The notes beneath the pieces are model-generated. The model was given only the letters and a program-made list of their open reading frames with translations, had not been told where the DNA came from and did not search any database. From assembly GCF_014192575.1 (NCBI RefSeq), contig NZ_JACHYC010000005.1:124001-188000 (forward strand): 64,000 nucleotides of DNA, read 5' to 3'. How positions within the stretch are numbered: position 1 is the stretch's first letter; each line of letters starts with the position of its first letter. This DNA comes from Variovorax sp. Sphag1AA. Lineage in GTDB: Bacteria; Pseudomonadota; Gammaproteobacteria; Burkholderiales; Burkholderiaceae_C. Positions 43,640 to 51,903 of this stretch are shown here, one piece after another. Both the position numbers and the translations under genes were made by a program.

Positions 43640-45451
43640 ATGCAAGCCACGCTTTCTTCAACGGCGACCACCGCCCCGCGCAAGAGCGGACTTCGCACCT
43701 GGGGCCCGCTCGCGCTGGTGATCGTGCTCGCGGTGCTGCCTCTGCTGCCGCTGCCCAACTTCTGGATCATCCAGCTCAACTACATCGGCATCTACACGCT
43801 GCCGGTGCTGGGCCTCGTGCTGCTCACCGGCGTGGGCGGCCTCACTTCCTTCGGGCAGGCGGCGTTCGTGGGCATCGGTGCCTACACCACCGCCTATCTG
43901 AGCGTGAACTTCGGCCTCTCGCCGTGGCTCACGCTGTTCATCGGCCTTGCCCTCACCGGCATCAGCGCCGCGATCATCGGCGGCATCACGCTGCGGATGT
44001 CCGGCCACTACCTACCGCTCGCGACCATCGCCTGGGCCCTGTCGCTCTACTACCTCATGGGCAACCTCGAAGCGCTGGGCAAGTACGACGGCATCCTCGG
44101 CGTGAAGGGCCTGACGCTCTTCGGCCTCGAAGTCGGCCAGCAGCGCGTGTTCTACGCGGTGACCTGGACGCTCGCGCTGCTCGCCGCGTTTGCAGTGATC
44201 CGTCTTCTCGATTCACGCAGCGGCCGCGCCATCCGCGCACTGGCCGGCGGCTCGCAGATGGCCGAGGCGATGGGCGTGAACACGCTGCGCCACAAGGTCG
44301 GCATCTTCGTGTTGGCCGCCATGCTGGCATCGATCTCGGGCTGGCTCTTCGCGCACTTCCAGCGCACCGTGAACCCCTCGCCCTTCGGCATCAAGATGGG
44401 CATCGAGTACCTCTTCATGACGGTGCTCGGCGGCGCAGCGCATGTGTGGGGTGCGATCGCCGGCGCCGGCGTGGTCAAGCTGCTGGAAGACCAACTGCAG
44501 GTGCTGCTGCCGAAGCTCATCGGCACCAGCGGCAGCTACGAGCTGATCGTCTTCGGGATCATGATCGTGCTGGTGCTCAAGTACCTGCCCGACGGGCTCT
44601 GGGACTTCGTCGACCGCCGGCTGCCGCGCAGGCAGCGCACCGTGGATTGGCACGACGCGGCAGACCTGCCTGTTCGTTCCAAGCCCACGCAGGGCGAAGT
44701 CGTGCTCGACGTGCAGTCGATCCGCAAGACCTTCGGCGGACTCGTCGCGGTGAACGACATCAGCTTCCAGACGCGCGCAGGCCAGGTGGTCGGCCTCATC
44801 GGACCGAACGGCGCGGGCAAGTCGACCACGTTCAACCTCGTCACCGGCGTGCTGTCGCTCTCGAGCGGCCAGGTTCGCTTCCGTAGCGAAGCCATCGGCG
44901 GCCTTTCGTCACGCGCCATTGCGCAGCGTGGCGTCTCGCGCACCTTCCAGCACGTGAAGATGGTGCCGGACATGACGGTGCTCGAGAACGTTGCACTGGG
45001 CGCGCATCTGCGCGGCGGCAAGGGCGCGGTCGCGGCCATGCTGCACACCGACCGCGCCGAAGAGCGCCAGCTGTTCCGCGAAGCCGAGCGGCAGTTGCAG
45101 CGCGTCGGCATGGGCGACTACCTGCATGAGCTCGCAGGCAACCTCGCGATGGGCCAACAGCGTCTGCTGGAGATCGCCCGCGCGCTGTGCGCCGACCCTG
45201 CCCTGCTGCTGCTCGACGAGCCCGCCGCCGGCCTCCGGCACAAGGAAAAGCAGGCGCTGGCCGACGTGCTCCGCACACTGCGCAACGAAGGCATGAGCAT
45301 CCTGCTGGTCGAGCACGACATGGACCTCGTGATGGACATCTGCGACCACATCGTGGTGATGGAGTTCGGCACGCACCTGATGGAAGGCACGCCGGCCGAA
45401 GTGCAAGAGAGCCCCAAAGTGCGCGCCGCCTATCTCGGAACGGAACACTAG
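43640..45451 (+). CDS. ABC transporter permease-ATPase fusion (LivM-LivG type)
   Basis: One 603-residue protein joins two usual subunits. Residues 1-330 are a LivM-type permease (GVGGLTSFGQAAFVGIGAY). Residues about 350-603 are an ATPase with Walker A GLIGPNGAGKSTTF, the signature LAMGQQRLLEIARAL and Walker B LLLLDEPAAGL. LivM-LivG fusions occur in several lineages but are not the rule. No frameshift or internal stop is seen at the joint, so the fusion looks real. It is followed by a repeat element and the second ATPase gene. Confidence 0.92.
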   Translation: MQATLSSTATTAPRKSGLRTWGPLALVIVLAVLPLLPLPNFWIIQLNYIGIYTLPVLGLVLLTGVGGLTSFGQAAFVGIGAYTTAYLSVNFGLSPWLTLFIGLALTGISAAIIGGITLRMSGHYLPLATIAWALSLYYLMGNLEALGKYDGILGVKGLTLFGLEVGQQRVFYAVTWTLALLAAFAVIRLLDSRSGRAIRALAGGSQMAEAMGVNTLRHKVGIFVLAAMLASISGWLFAHFQRTVNPSPFGIKMGIEYLFMTVLGGAAHVWGAIAGAGVVKLLEDQLQVLLPKLIGTSGSYELIVFGIMIVLVLKYLPDGLWDFVDRRLPRRQRTVDWHDAADLPVRSKPTQGEVVLDVQSIRKTFGGLVAVNDISFQTRAGQVVGLIGPNGAGKSTTFNLVTGVLSLSSGQVRFRSEAIGGLSSRAIAQRGVSRTFQHVKMVPDMTVLENVALGAHLRGGKGAVAAMLHTDRAEERQLFREAERQLQRVGMGDYLHELAGNLAMGQQRLLEIARALCADPALLLLDEPAAGLRHKEKQALADVLRTLRNEGMSILLVEHDMDLVMDICDHIVVMEFGTHLMEGTPAEVQESPKVRAAYLGTEH

Positions 45452-45463
45452 TCATGAAGCTCT

Positions 45464-45550
45464 CCCCCAGCCTCGCCCACTCCGTGTGGCTCAGGCACCC
45501 CCTCGCCGGGGGCAACCCCAGCGGCCCGGCAAAGCCGGTTCCGCGGGGTT
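45464..45550. repeat. Intergenic palindromic repeat, copy A
   Basis: About 87 bases that recur at 46330-46412. Both copies share the core CCCCCAGCCTCGCCCAC, CGTGTGGCTC, and a GC hairpin CCGGC-AAA-GCCGG followed by TTCCGCGGG. Here a second hairpin is CCCCC-TCGCC-GGGGG. It fills most of the 148-base gap between two transporter genes in the same operon, so any RNA hairpins would form in the mRNA. I recall similar elements being common in Comamonadaceae genomes. Confidence 0.85.
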
Positions 45551-45599
45551 CCTGGCTCCCAGCGCGCATGGCTTTTTCCACACTTCCGGCGGAGCACTG

Positions 45600-46325
45600 A
45601 TGACTCCTCTCTTGAGAATCCGAAACCTTCGCGCCGGGTACGGCCGCGCCGAGGTGCTGCATGGCATCGACCTCGAAGCCGGCCAGGGCAGCGTCGTGAC
45701 CGTGATCGGCCCCAATGGCGCGGGCAAGTCCACGCTGCTCAATGCGCTGATGGGCGTGTTGCCTTCCAAGGGCGTGATCGAGTTCCGCGGCCAGCCGATC
45801 GATGGCCTGTCGCTCGAAGAGCGGGTGATGCTCGGCATTGCACTGGTTCCCGAGAAGCGTGAGCTGTTCGGCACGATGCCGGTGGAAGACAACCTCGTGC
45901 TTGGCGGCTTCCGCCAGGTGCGCCTCGGCAACCGCCAGTGGCGCGAACGCATCGACGAGGTCTACACGATCTTTCCGCGCCTCAAGGAACGCCGCACGCA
46001 GCTCGCGGGCACGCTCTCGGGCGGCGAGCGGCAGATGCTCGCGGTGGGCCGCGCGCTGATGTCGCGGCCATCGCTGCTGATGCTCGACGAACCCAGCCTC
46101 GGGCTCGCGCCGCTGGTGGTGCAGGAGATCTTCCGCACCGTGAGCGCGCTGCGCCAGACCGGCGTGACGATCCTGCTCGTGGAGCAGAACGCACGTGCGG
46201 CGCTCGAGGTGGCCGATCACGGCTACGTGCTCGAGATGGGCAGCGTGAGCGTCGAAGGCGAAGCCCGCCAGCTCGCCAGCGATTCGCGCGTGATCGATAC
46301 GTACCTGGGTGCCAAGAAGAAATGA
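45600..46325 (+). CDS. ABC transporter ATP-binding protein, LivF type
   Basis: The 241-residue ATPase has Walker A GPNGAGKST, the signature LSGGERQMLAVGRAL and Walker B LLMLDEPSLGLAP. It works with the fused LivM-LivG protein. I start at ATG 45600, where the conserved LLRIRNLRAGYG begins; the upstream open frame runs through the repeat and is not conserved coding. Its stop overlaps a possible ATG of the esterase gene. Confidence 0.93.
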   Translation: MTPLLRIRNLRAGYGRAEVLHGIDLEAGQGSVVTVIGPNGAGKSTLLNALMGVLPSKGVIEFRGQPIDGLSLEERVMLGIALVPEKRELFGTMPVEDNLVLGGFRQVRLGNRQWRERIDEVYTIFPRLKERRTQLAGTLSGGERQMLAVGRALMSRPSLLMLDEPSLGLAPLVVQEIFRTVSALRQTGVTILLVEQNARAALEVADHGYVLEMGSVSVEGEARQLASDSRVIDTYLGAKKK

Positions 46326-48133
46326 ACCACCCCCAGCCTCGCCCACTTCGTGTGGCTCTGCACCCCCTCAAGGGGGCGCACCCCTGCGGCCCGGCGAAGC
46401 CGGTTCCGCGGGTGCTCCCGCATGGGCGATGGGTACTTGCATTGGGTGGTGCGGCTCTGCTCGCCGCATGCGCAGGCACGGGGCAGCCCAGTGGCTCGCC
46501 ACCCAAGCTCGGTGCCGCACGGCCCGGTGCACTGCTGTCCTGCGGTGACCTCGCGAGCAAGGCCGCGGTGCCGGGCACGGTCTATACGCAGATTTCGTCG
46601 GTTGCAGCAGGCTCCGTCACGGTCGGCAACGCGAGCGTCCCGGTGCCGGCGCACTGCCTCGTGCAAGGCCAGATGAACGAACGCACGAGCCCCGTCGATG
46701 GCAATCGCTACGCCATCGGCTTCGAGATGCGCCTTCCGCTCGCATGGAACGGCCGCTTCTTCTATCAGGCCAACGGTGGTCTCGATGGCGTCGTGATCCC
46801 GGCGATGGGCGGCATCGGCGGTGGTGGTCCGACGACGACCGCACTGCAGATGGGCTTCGCGGTCATCAGCTCCGATGCGGGCCATGCAGGGTCGCTCGGT
46901 CCGCGCTTCGGCATCGACCCGCAGGCGCGGCTCGACTACGGCTACAACGCAGTGGCGCAGCTCACGCCGATGGCGAAGAACCTCATCACGCAGGCCTATG
47001 GGCGAGGGCCCGATCGGTCGTACATCGTCGGCTGCTCCAACGGCGGGCGGCACGCGATGGTCGCGGCGGCGCGCACACCCGACCAATACGACGGCGTGCT
47101 GGCCGGCGACCCCGGCTACAACCTGCCGCGTGCCGCAGTGGCGCAGCTCTACGGCGCGCAGCAATACGCCAAGGTCGCGAGCACCACAACCGCGGCGGGC
47201 CAGCCCGACCTGCAGAGCGCCTTCACGCCCGCGGAGATGAAGCTGGTCGCCGATCGCGTGCTCGCGCGCTGCGATGCACTCGACGGGCTCGCCGACGGCA
47301 TCGTCTCCGACGTGAAAGCCTGCCAGACGCGCTTCCACCTCGACACCGACGTGCCGACCTGCACCGGCGCGCGCGACGGCCAGTGCCTCACGTCGCAGCA
47401 GAAGACCGCCCTCGGCAATGTCTTCGCCGGTGCGCGCAACAGCGCCGGCAAGCCGATCTACAACAGCTTCCCGTTCGATTCGGGTGTCAACGGCAGCAAC
47501 TGGCGCGAATGGAAGTTCGTGAGCCCGCCGACGCGCGATGCGGGCGCCGTCCAATTCATCTTCACCACGCTGCCGCTCTCGGACCGCCCCGGCGGATTGC
47601 CCTTCGCACTGGGCTTCGACATGGACAAGGATGCTCCGCTGATCGACGCGACGAGCGGCATCTACCGCGAATCGGCGATGTCCTTCATGTCCCCTCCCGA
47701 TGCGTCGAACCTTTCCAGGCTGCGTGATCGCGGCGCGAAGATGATCGTCTACCACGGCACGAGCGACCCCGTGTTCTCATCCGACGACACCGCGGACTGG
47801 TACGCGCGGCTGCAAACCGCGAATGGCGGCGACGCATCGTCCTTCGCGCGCTACTTCCCCGTGCCGGGCATGAACCACTGCTCGGGTGGCCCGGCCACCG
47901 ACCGGTTCGACATGCTCACCGCGCTGGTGAACTGGGTCGAGCAAGGTCAGGCGCCCGAGCGCGTGATCGCCGCGGCGCGCGGACCGGGCGCATTGCAGGT
48001 CAACACCGAGGTGCCGGCCAACTGGTCGCCGCAACGCACACGCCCTTTGTGCCCCTATCCGCAAGTCGCGGTCTACAGCGGCGGCGACGCGGAATCCGCC
48101 GCGAGCTTCGCCTGCCGCGCGCGCACGCCTTGA
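46322..48133 (+). CDS. Tannase/feruloyl esterase family lipoprotein
   Basis: A 603-residue hydrolase from ATG 46322 (ATGA overlap with livF). Catalytic S239 stands in GCSNGG, D482 in HGTSDPV and H519 in MNHCSGG. C238 and C520 flank serine and histidine, the CS-D-HC disulfide arrangement of fungal tannases and feruloyl esterases. A lipobox LAAC ends at C50, so the mature protein is probably a membrane lipoprotein. Residues 4-30 are encoded by the repeat element; a GTG at 46412 would exclude it. It would release ferulate or p-coumarate from plant esters. Confidence 0.88.
   Translation: MNHPQPRPLRVALHPLKGAHPCGPAKPVPRVLPHGRWVLALGGAALLAACAGTGQPSGSPPKLGAARPGALLSCGDLASKAAVPGTVYTQISSVAAGSVTVGNASVPVPAHCLVQGQMNERTSPVDGNRYAIGFEMRLPLAWNGRFFYQANGGLDGVVIPAMGGIGGGGPTTTALQMGFAVISSDAGHAGSLGPRFGIDPQARLDYGYNAVAQLTPMAKNLITQAYGRGPDRSYIVGCSNGGRHAMVAAARTPDQYDGVLAGDPGYNLPRAAVAQLYGAQQYAKVASTTTAAGQPDLQSAFTPAEMKLVADRVLARCDALDGLADGIVSDVKACQTRFHLDTDVPTCTGARDGQCLTSQQKTALGNVFAGARNSAGKPIYNSFPFDSGVNGSNWREWKFVSPPTRDAGAVQFIFTTLPLSDRPGGLPFALGFDMDKDAPLIDATSGIYRESAMSFMSPPDASNLSRLRDRGAKMIVYHGTSDPVFSSDDTADWYARLQTANGGDASSFARYFPVPGMNHCSGGPATDRFDMLTALVNWVEQGQAPERVIAAARGPGALQVNTEVPANWSPQRTRPLCPYPQVAVYSGGDAESAASFACRARTP
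46330..46412. repeat. Intergenic palindromic repeat, copy B, overlapping the esterase start
   Basis: Second copy of the element at 45464-45550. Its hairpins are CCCCCT-CA-AGGGGG and CCGGC-GAA-GCCGG. It lies immediately after the livF stop and in the annotated 5' end of the esterase gene. If translation starts at 46322 the repeat is read as protein; if it starts at the GTG at 46412 the repeat is leader RNA. Confidence 0.85.
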
Positions 48134-48143
48134 AGTCTTTGCC

Positions 48144-49868
48144 ATGAACTACCAACCTCGCCCCGAAGACGTGGGCTTCATCCTGAATGCGGTGCTCGGC
48201 ACCGTGCCCCGCCTGCGTGCCCTGCCCGCCTTTGCCGACTACGACGAGGCACTGCAAAGCCAGGTGCTCGAAGAGGCAGGCAAGTTCGTCGGCGAAGTCA
48301 TCGCGCCGATCAACCGTGACGGCGACGAGATCGGATGCCGGCTGGTCGATGGCGCGGTCATCACGCCCCCGGGGTTTCGCGATGCCTACCGGGCCTTCGT
48401 CGATGGCGGATGGCCTGCGCTCTCGGCCGCGACCGAAGATGGCGGCCAGGGCCTGCCTTCGGTGCTCGAAGCGGTTCTCTACGAATGGCTCAGCGCAGCG
48501 AACCATGGCCTGACCATGGCGCCGGGGCTGCTCCATGGCGCCTACGAGTGCATCCGGCATCACGGCAGCGATGAGCTCAAGCAGCGCTATCTCTCGAAGA
48601 TCGCCACCGGCGAATGGCTCGCGACGATGTGCCTCACCGAGGCGCACGCGGGCAGCGATCTCGGCCAGGTGCGCACGCGTGCGGTTGCGCAAGCCGACGG
48701 CAGCTTCCGCGTCTCCGGCGGCAAGATCTTCATCTCCGGCGGAGAGCACGACCTGAGCGACAACATCGTCCATCTCGTGCTGTGCCGGCTGCCGGACGCA
48801 CCTGCTGGCCCCAAGGGCCTGTCGCTGGTTCTGGTGCCGAAGGTGCTGCCCGACGGTTCGCGCAACGCAGTGCATTGCGAGCGCATCGAAGAAAAGATGG
48901 GCCTGCACGGCAGCTCGACCTGCGTGATGCGCTTCGACGATGCGACGGGCTGGCTCATCGGCGAGCCGAACCGCGGGCTCGCTGCGATGTTCGTGATGAT
49001 GAACTCAGCGCGCCTGCACGTCGCGCTGCAGGGCATCGGCCTGCTCGACGCGGCCTGGCAGAAGGCGGATGCCTATGCGCACGAACGACGCCAGATGCGG
49101 GCGCCCGGACCGACGCCTGCAAGCCGCGGCGCCGAAGCAGCCGACCTCGTGGCGGAGCATCCAGCCATCCGCCGCATCCTCGATACGCAGCGCGCCTGGA
49201 TCGACGGCTCGCGCGCCATCGCCTACCGGACTGCCGTGCAGCTCGACATTGCGCGCCACGACGAAGATGCCAGGGCGCGCGAACGGGCGCAGCGCTGGTG
49301 CGCGCTCGTCACGCCGGTCATCAAGGCCGCGTGCACACAGCAGGCTTTCACGGGCGCGAGCGAATGCCTGCAGGTCTTCGGAGGCCACGGCTATGTGCGC
49401 GAGTGGGGCATCGAGCAGGTGGTGCGCGATTCGCGCGTGACCATGATCTACGAGGGCACCAACGAGATCCAGGCGATCGACCTGCTGGTGCGCAAGGTGC
49501 TCGCCGACGGCGGTGCTGGCATGTCGGGCGTGCTGATCGAGTTGCGTGACGAGCTCGACGCTTCGCGCGAGATCGATGCCGACGTGCAGCGGCGGCTGGC
49601 GCAGTTGCGCTATCTCACGACGACGATCGCCATGGCGTCGCACCAGGACCCCAGGCTGGCCTACGAGGTGGCCGACGACTATCTGCGCGTGGTGATGCTG
49701 GCGTTCATGGCATGGGCCTGGGCGAGGCTGGAGCACGCCGCGCCCGGCGACGCCCGCTGGGCCGCACCGGCCGCCGCCTTCCGGCGCTGGGTCCTGCCTG
49801 AATTCGAGATGCGGCTCGGCATCGTTAAGCGTGCCTGCGAGGCGGTGACCGTGCCGGCCACCGCCTGA
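48144..49868 (+). CDS. Acyl-CoA dehydrogenase (long, DmdC/FadE-like type)
   Basis: The 574-residue flavoprotein is longer than the usual 380 because it has an N-terminal extension and an extra C-terminal helical domain, as in DmdC-like enzymes. The FAD region includes MCLTEAHAGSDLG and GGKIFISGGEHD; the catalytic base is E437 in MIYEGTNEIQA. In this locus it may oxidise dihydroferuloyl-type saturated side chains to the unsaturated CoA ester, as proposed for HcaD in Acinetobacter; this is inference. The gene is 10 bases after the esterase. Confidence 0.9.
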   Translation: MNYQPRPEDVGFILNAVLGTVPRLRALPAFADYDEALQSQVLEEAGKFVGEVIAPINRDGDEIGCRLVDGAVITPPGFRDAYRAFVDGGWPALSAATEDGGQGLPSVLEAVLYEWLSAANHGLTMAPGLLHGAYECIRHHGSDELKQRYLSKIATGEWLATMCLTEAHAGSDLGQVRTRAVAQADGSFRVSGGKIFISGGEHDLSDNIVHLVLCRLPDAPAGPKGLSLVLVPKVLPDGSRNAVHCERIEEKMGLHGSSTCVMRFDDATGWLIGEPNRGLAAMFVMMNSARLHVALQGIGLLDAAWQKADAYAHERRQMRAPGPTPASRGAEAADLVAEHPAIRRILDTQRAWIDGSRAIAYRTAVQLDIARHDEDARARERAQRWCALVTPVIKAACTQQAFTGASECLQVFGGHGYVREWGIEQVVRDSRVTMIYEGTNEIQAIDLLVRKVLADGGAGMSGVLIELRDELDASREIDADVQRRLAQLRYLTTTIAMASHQDPRLAYEVADDYLRVVMLAFMAWAWARLEHAAPGDARWAAPAAAFRRWVLPEFEMRLGIVKRACEAVTVPATA

Positions 49869-49920
49869 GCTGCCCCGGAAAACGCCCGCAAGCGCCCGGA
49901 AGGCAGTTACGCTCGCATCC

Positions 49921-50409
49921 ATGCCAGCACCCCGCAAGAAAACCACGCCCGTCGCCCATGCACAGGTCCCACGGTCCGATCATCTGGATACCCGTGTGCT
50001 AGAGACATTCGTCGGCTACAACGCGCGCAGAGCCTGGCTCGTGGTGAGCCAGGTATTCGCCGAACGCATGGCCGTCTACGGGCTCAAGCAGGTGGATTTC
50101 TCGGTGCTGTCGCTGCTCGCCCACAACCCGGGCGCGACCTCACGGCAGCTTTGCTCCACCCTCGACATCCTGCCGCCCAACCTCGTGAGCCTGATCGCGG
50201 CGATGGACAGCCGGGGCCTGATCGAGCGGCGTCCGCATCCGCATGACGGACGCGCCATCGGCCTGCATCTCACGCCGGCCGGCGAGGAGTTGATCCGCGA
50301 GGCGGAGCGGACCGTGACGCAGCTCGAAGCCGATGCCAGCGCGCGGCTCACGGCGCGCGAGCGCGAGACGCTGATCCGCCTGCTGCAGAAGGTCTATCTG
50401 CCGTCCTAG
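49921..50409 (+). CDS. MarR family regulator of the hydroxycinnamate cluster
   Basis: A 162-residue MarR protein. The winged helix is at about 55-110, with ATSRQLCSTLDILPPNLVSLIAAMDSRGLIER and the wing RRPHPHDGRAIGL. MarR repressors of hydroxycinnamate genes (HcaR, FerC, CouR) respond to the CoA thioester. It closes the cluster, 52 bases after the acyl-CoA dehydrogenase. The likely target is the inverted repeat at 37871-37889; no copy of that repeat stands before this gene, so it is probably read with the operon or from an unseen promoter. Confidence 0.88.
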   Translation: MPAPRKKTTPVAHAQVPRSDHLDTRVLETFVGYNARRAWLVVSQVFAERMAVYGLKQVDFSVLSLLAHNPGATSRQLCSTLDILPPNLVSLIAAMDSRGLIERRPHPHDGRAIGLHLTPAGEELIREAERTVTQLEADASARLTARERETLIRLLQKVYLPS

Positions 50410-50419
50410 GGGCTGGGCG

Positions 50420-50797
50420 CTAGAAGCGCTCGGTCATCCGCAGCAGTTCGTGCGCGGCGTTGGCGACGAGTGCGGGATTGGGGTAGTAGAGCTCCCCGTT
50501 GAAATCATGACGGGCGTACGCGGAGCGCGCATCGTCGTAGCGCCTGCGCGCTGTCTGCATCGCGGCCTTGCGCCAGTTCGGCTGCATGGATTCCAGGCGC
50601 GCCCAGTGCGCTGCAGACAAGGTCGGGCTGTCGGGCACCGGTGCCGCACTCTCGCGCATCAGCAGTTCGCGGGCTTCACGCGTGATCGGATCGACCTCTC
50701 GCGACCTGTCGCGAAGATAGGCCAGGAGATTCGAGAGGAATGTGGCGCCGAAGAGGCTGAGGAGCGCCAGCCCAATGCCGAAATCAATCTTGCTCAC
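50420..50797 (-). CDS. Uncharacterised single-pass membrane protein
   Basis: I do not recognise this 125-residue protein. It has one N-terminal membrane helix (about 5-25, FGIGLALLSLFGATFLSNLL), then a charged region (DRSREVDPITREARELLMRE) and a helical tail. The start is a GTG that overlaps the stop of the upstream small gene (GTGA), so the two are probably translated together. Its 3' end faces the MarR gene, 10 bases away. No function is suggested by the neighbours. Confidence 0.6.
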   Translation of the reverse strand: MSKIDFGIGLALLSLFGATFLSNLLAYLRDRSREVDPITREARELLMRESAAPVPDSPTLSAAHWARLESMQPNWRKAAMQTARRRYDDARSAYARHDFNGELYYPNPALVANAAHELLRMTERF

Positions 50798-51072
50798 CAG
50801 AACTTCCACCAGGGCCTTTTGCGCGAATACATCGAGGATGCGGCGGGCGGCAGCGTCTGAAGGCCGGTGTCGCGGATTCGGCGCCGTTGTTCCGCCTCGA
50901 GCGCCTGCGCCATGCGATGCGCAAGCTGATCTCCCCGCATTGCGCGAAGACGCCACTCCGACGCGAGGCTCTGGAGCTCATCGTCATCGAGGTTGGCGGG
51001 CGTTGTCGACGGGGCAGACATACCGAAATTCTGCCGATTGGCAGACATCGCGACAATCGTAGAGATTTGCAT
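50794..51072 (-). CDS. Uncharacterised small protein
   Basis: A protein of up to 92 residues, unrecognised. Starts at 51072, 51048 and 51021 (MSAPSTTPANLDDDE) are all possible; the last gives about 75 residues. The body is charged and helical (LQSLASEWRLRAMRGDQLAHRMAQALEAE style), and it ends in the aromatic-basic tail KRPWWKFW. It forms an overlapping pair with the membrane protein downstream. Its 5' end is 16 bases after the TauE gene stop. Confidence 0.5.
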   Translation of the reverse strand: MQISTIVAMSANRQNFGMSAPSTTPANLDDDELQSLASEWRLRAMRGDQLAHRMAQALEAEQRRRIRDTGLQTLPPAASSMYSRKRPWWKFW

Positions 51073-51087
51073 TACATCGTTGAGCGA

Positions 51088-51846
51088 TCAAGCGATGAAG
51101 CCGTCCCAGGTGAGCTTGAGTCCGGTCAGCAGCATGCCGAGGTAGACGAACCGGTAGAACCACTTGGCATCGATGCGGCGCGCGATGCGAATGCCCACCC
51201 ACACGCCCAACGGCGCGATCGGAAGCAGCACCAGCGAGGTCGCGAGGTTGCGCCAGTCGAGCAGGCCGAGCCACGCATACGGCACCCACTTGCTGAGGTT
51301 CACGACAAAGAAGAAATACGCCATCGTGGCGGTGTAGGCCAAAGGCGACAGGCGAAGCGGGATGACATACGCGGTCACCGGTGGGCCACCGGCATGCGCG
51401 ATGAAGCTGGTAAAGCCGCTGATCGTGGTCAGCACCGCGCCGGTGGTCTTCGATGGCGGGGACGCGTTCGACTTCGGCGGGAACACCAGCCGCTGCACGA
51501 GGAAGACCAGTGTGAACACCCCGACGATGCCCGCGACCGTGTGCGCGGGCAGCGCCTTGAAGAGCAAGGTGCCGATCAGCGTGCCGACCAACCCGCACGG
51601 AATGAGGAACCACAGCAGTCGCTTGTCGAAATCGCGCCGGAACGCAGCAAGCCCCAGCAGGTCCATGAGCAGCAGCACCGGCATGAGGATCGCGGCCGCC
51701 TGCGGCACGGTGACTGCCAGCGCCATGAGCGGAACGGCGAGCGATCCGAACCCGGCGCCGAAGCCGCTCTTGCTGACGCCGAGCAGCAGCACGGCAGGGA
51801 TGGCAACCGCATAGAAATGCGGATCGGTGATGACGGGGAGGCTCAA
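51088..51846 (-). CDS. Sulfite exporter TauE/SafE family permease
   Basis: The 252-residue membrane protein has about eight helices with the two-fold TauE pattern: LLLGVSKSGFGAGFGSLAVP in the first half and ISGFTSFIAHAGGPPVTAYV in the second. Family members export sulfite, sulfoacetate or other organosulfur anions, or import small anions. The substrate cannot be inferred. It is divergent from an ornithine cyclodeaminase-family gene 57 bases away. Confidence 0.9.
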   Translation of the reverse strand: MSLPVITDPHFYAVAIPAVLLLGVSKSGFGAGFGSLAVPLMALAVTVPQAAAILMPVLLLMDLLGLAAFRRDFDKRLLWFLIPCGLVGTLIGTLLFKALPAHTVAGIVGVFTLVFLVQRLVFPPKSNASPPSKTTGAVLTTISGFTSFIAHAGGPPVTAYVIPLRLSPLAYTATMAYFFFVVNLSKWVPYAWLGLLDWRNLATSLVLLPIAPLGVWVGIRIARRIDAKWFYRFVYLGMLLTGLKLTWDGFIA

Positions 51847-51903
51847 GATGACGACGGCCGGCCAAGCGGCGCGGGGGAAGCGCGAAGGCTACATTCTCCA
51901 CTC

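Noticed and set aside
45938..46321. Upstream extension of the esterase frame
   Set aside because: It overlaps livF in another frame, and the translation is not protein-like. The ATG overlapping the livF stop is the earliest sensible start.
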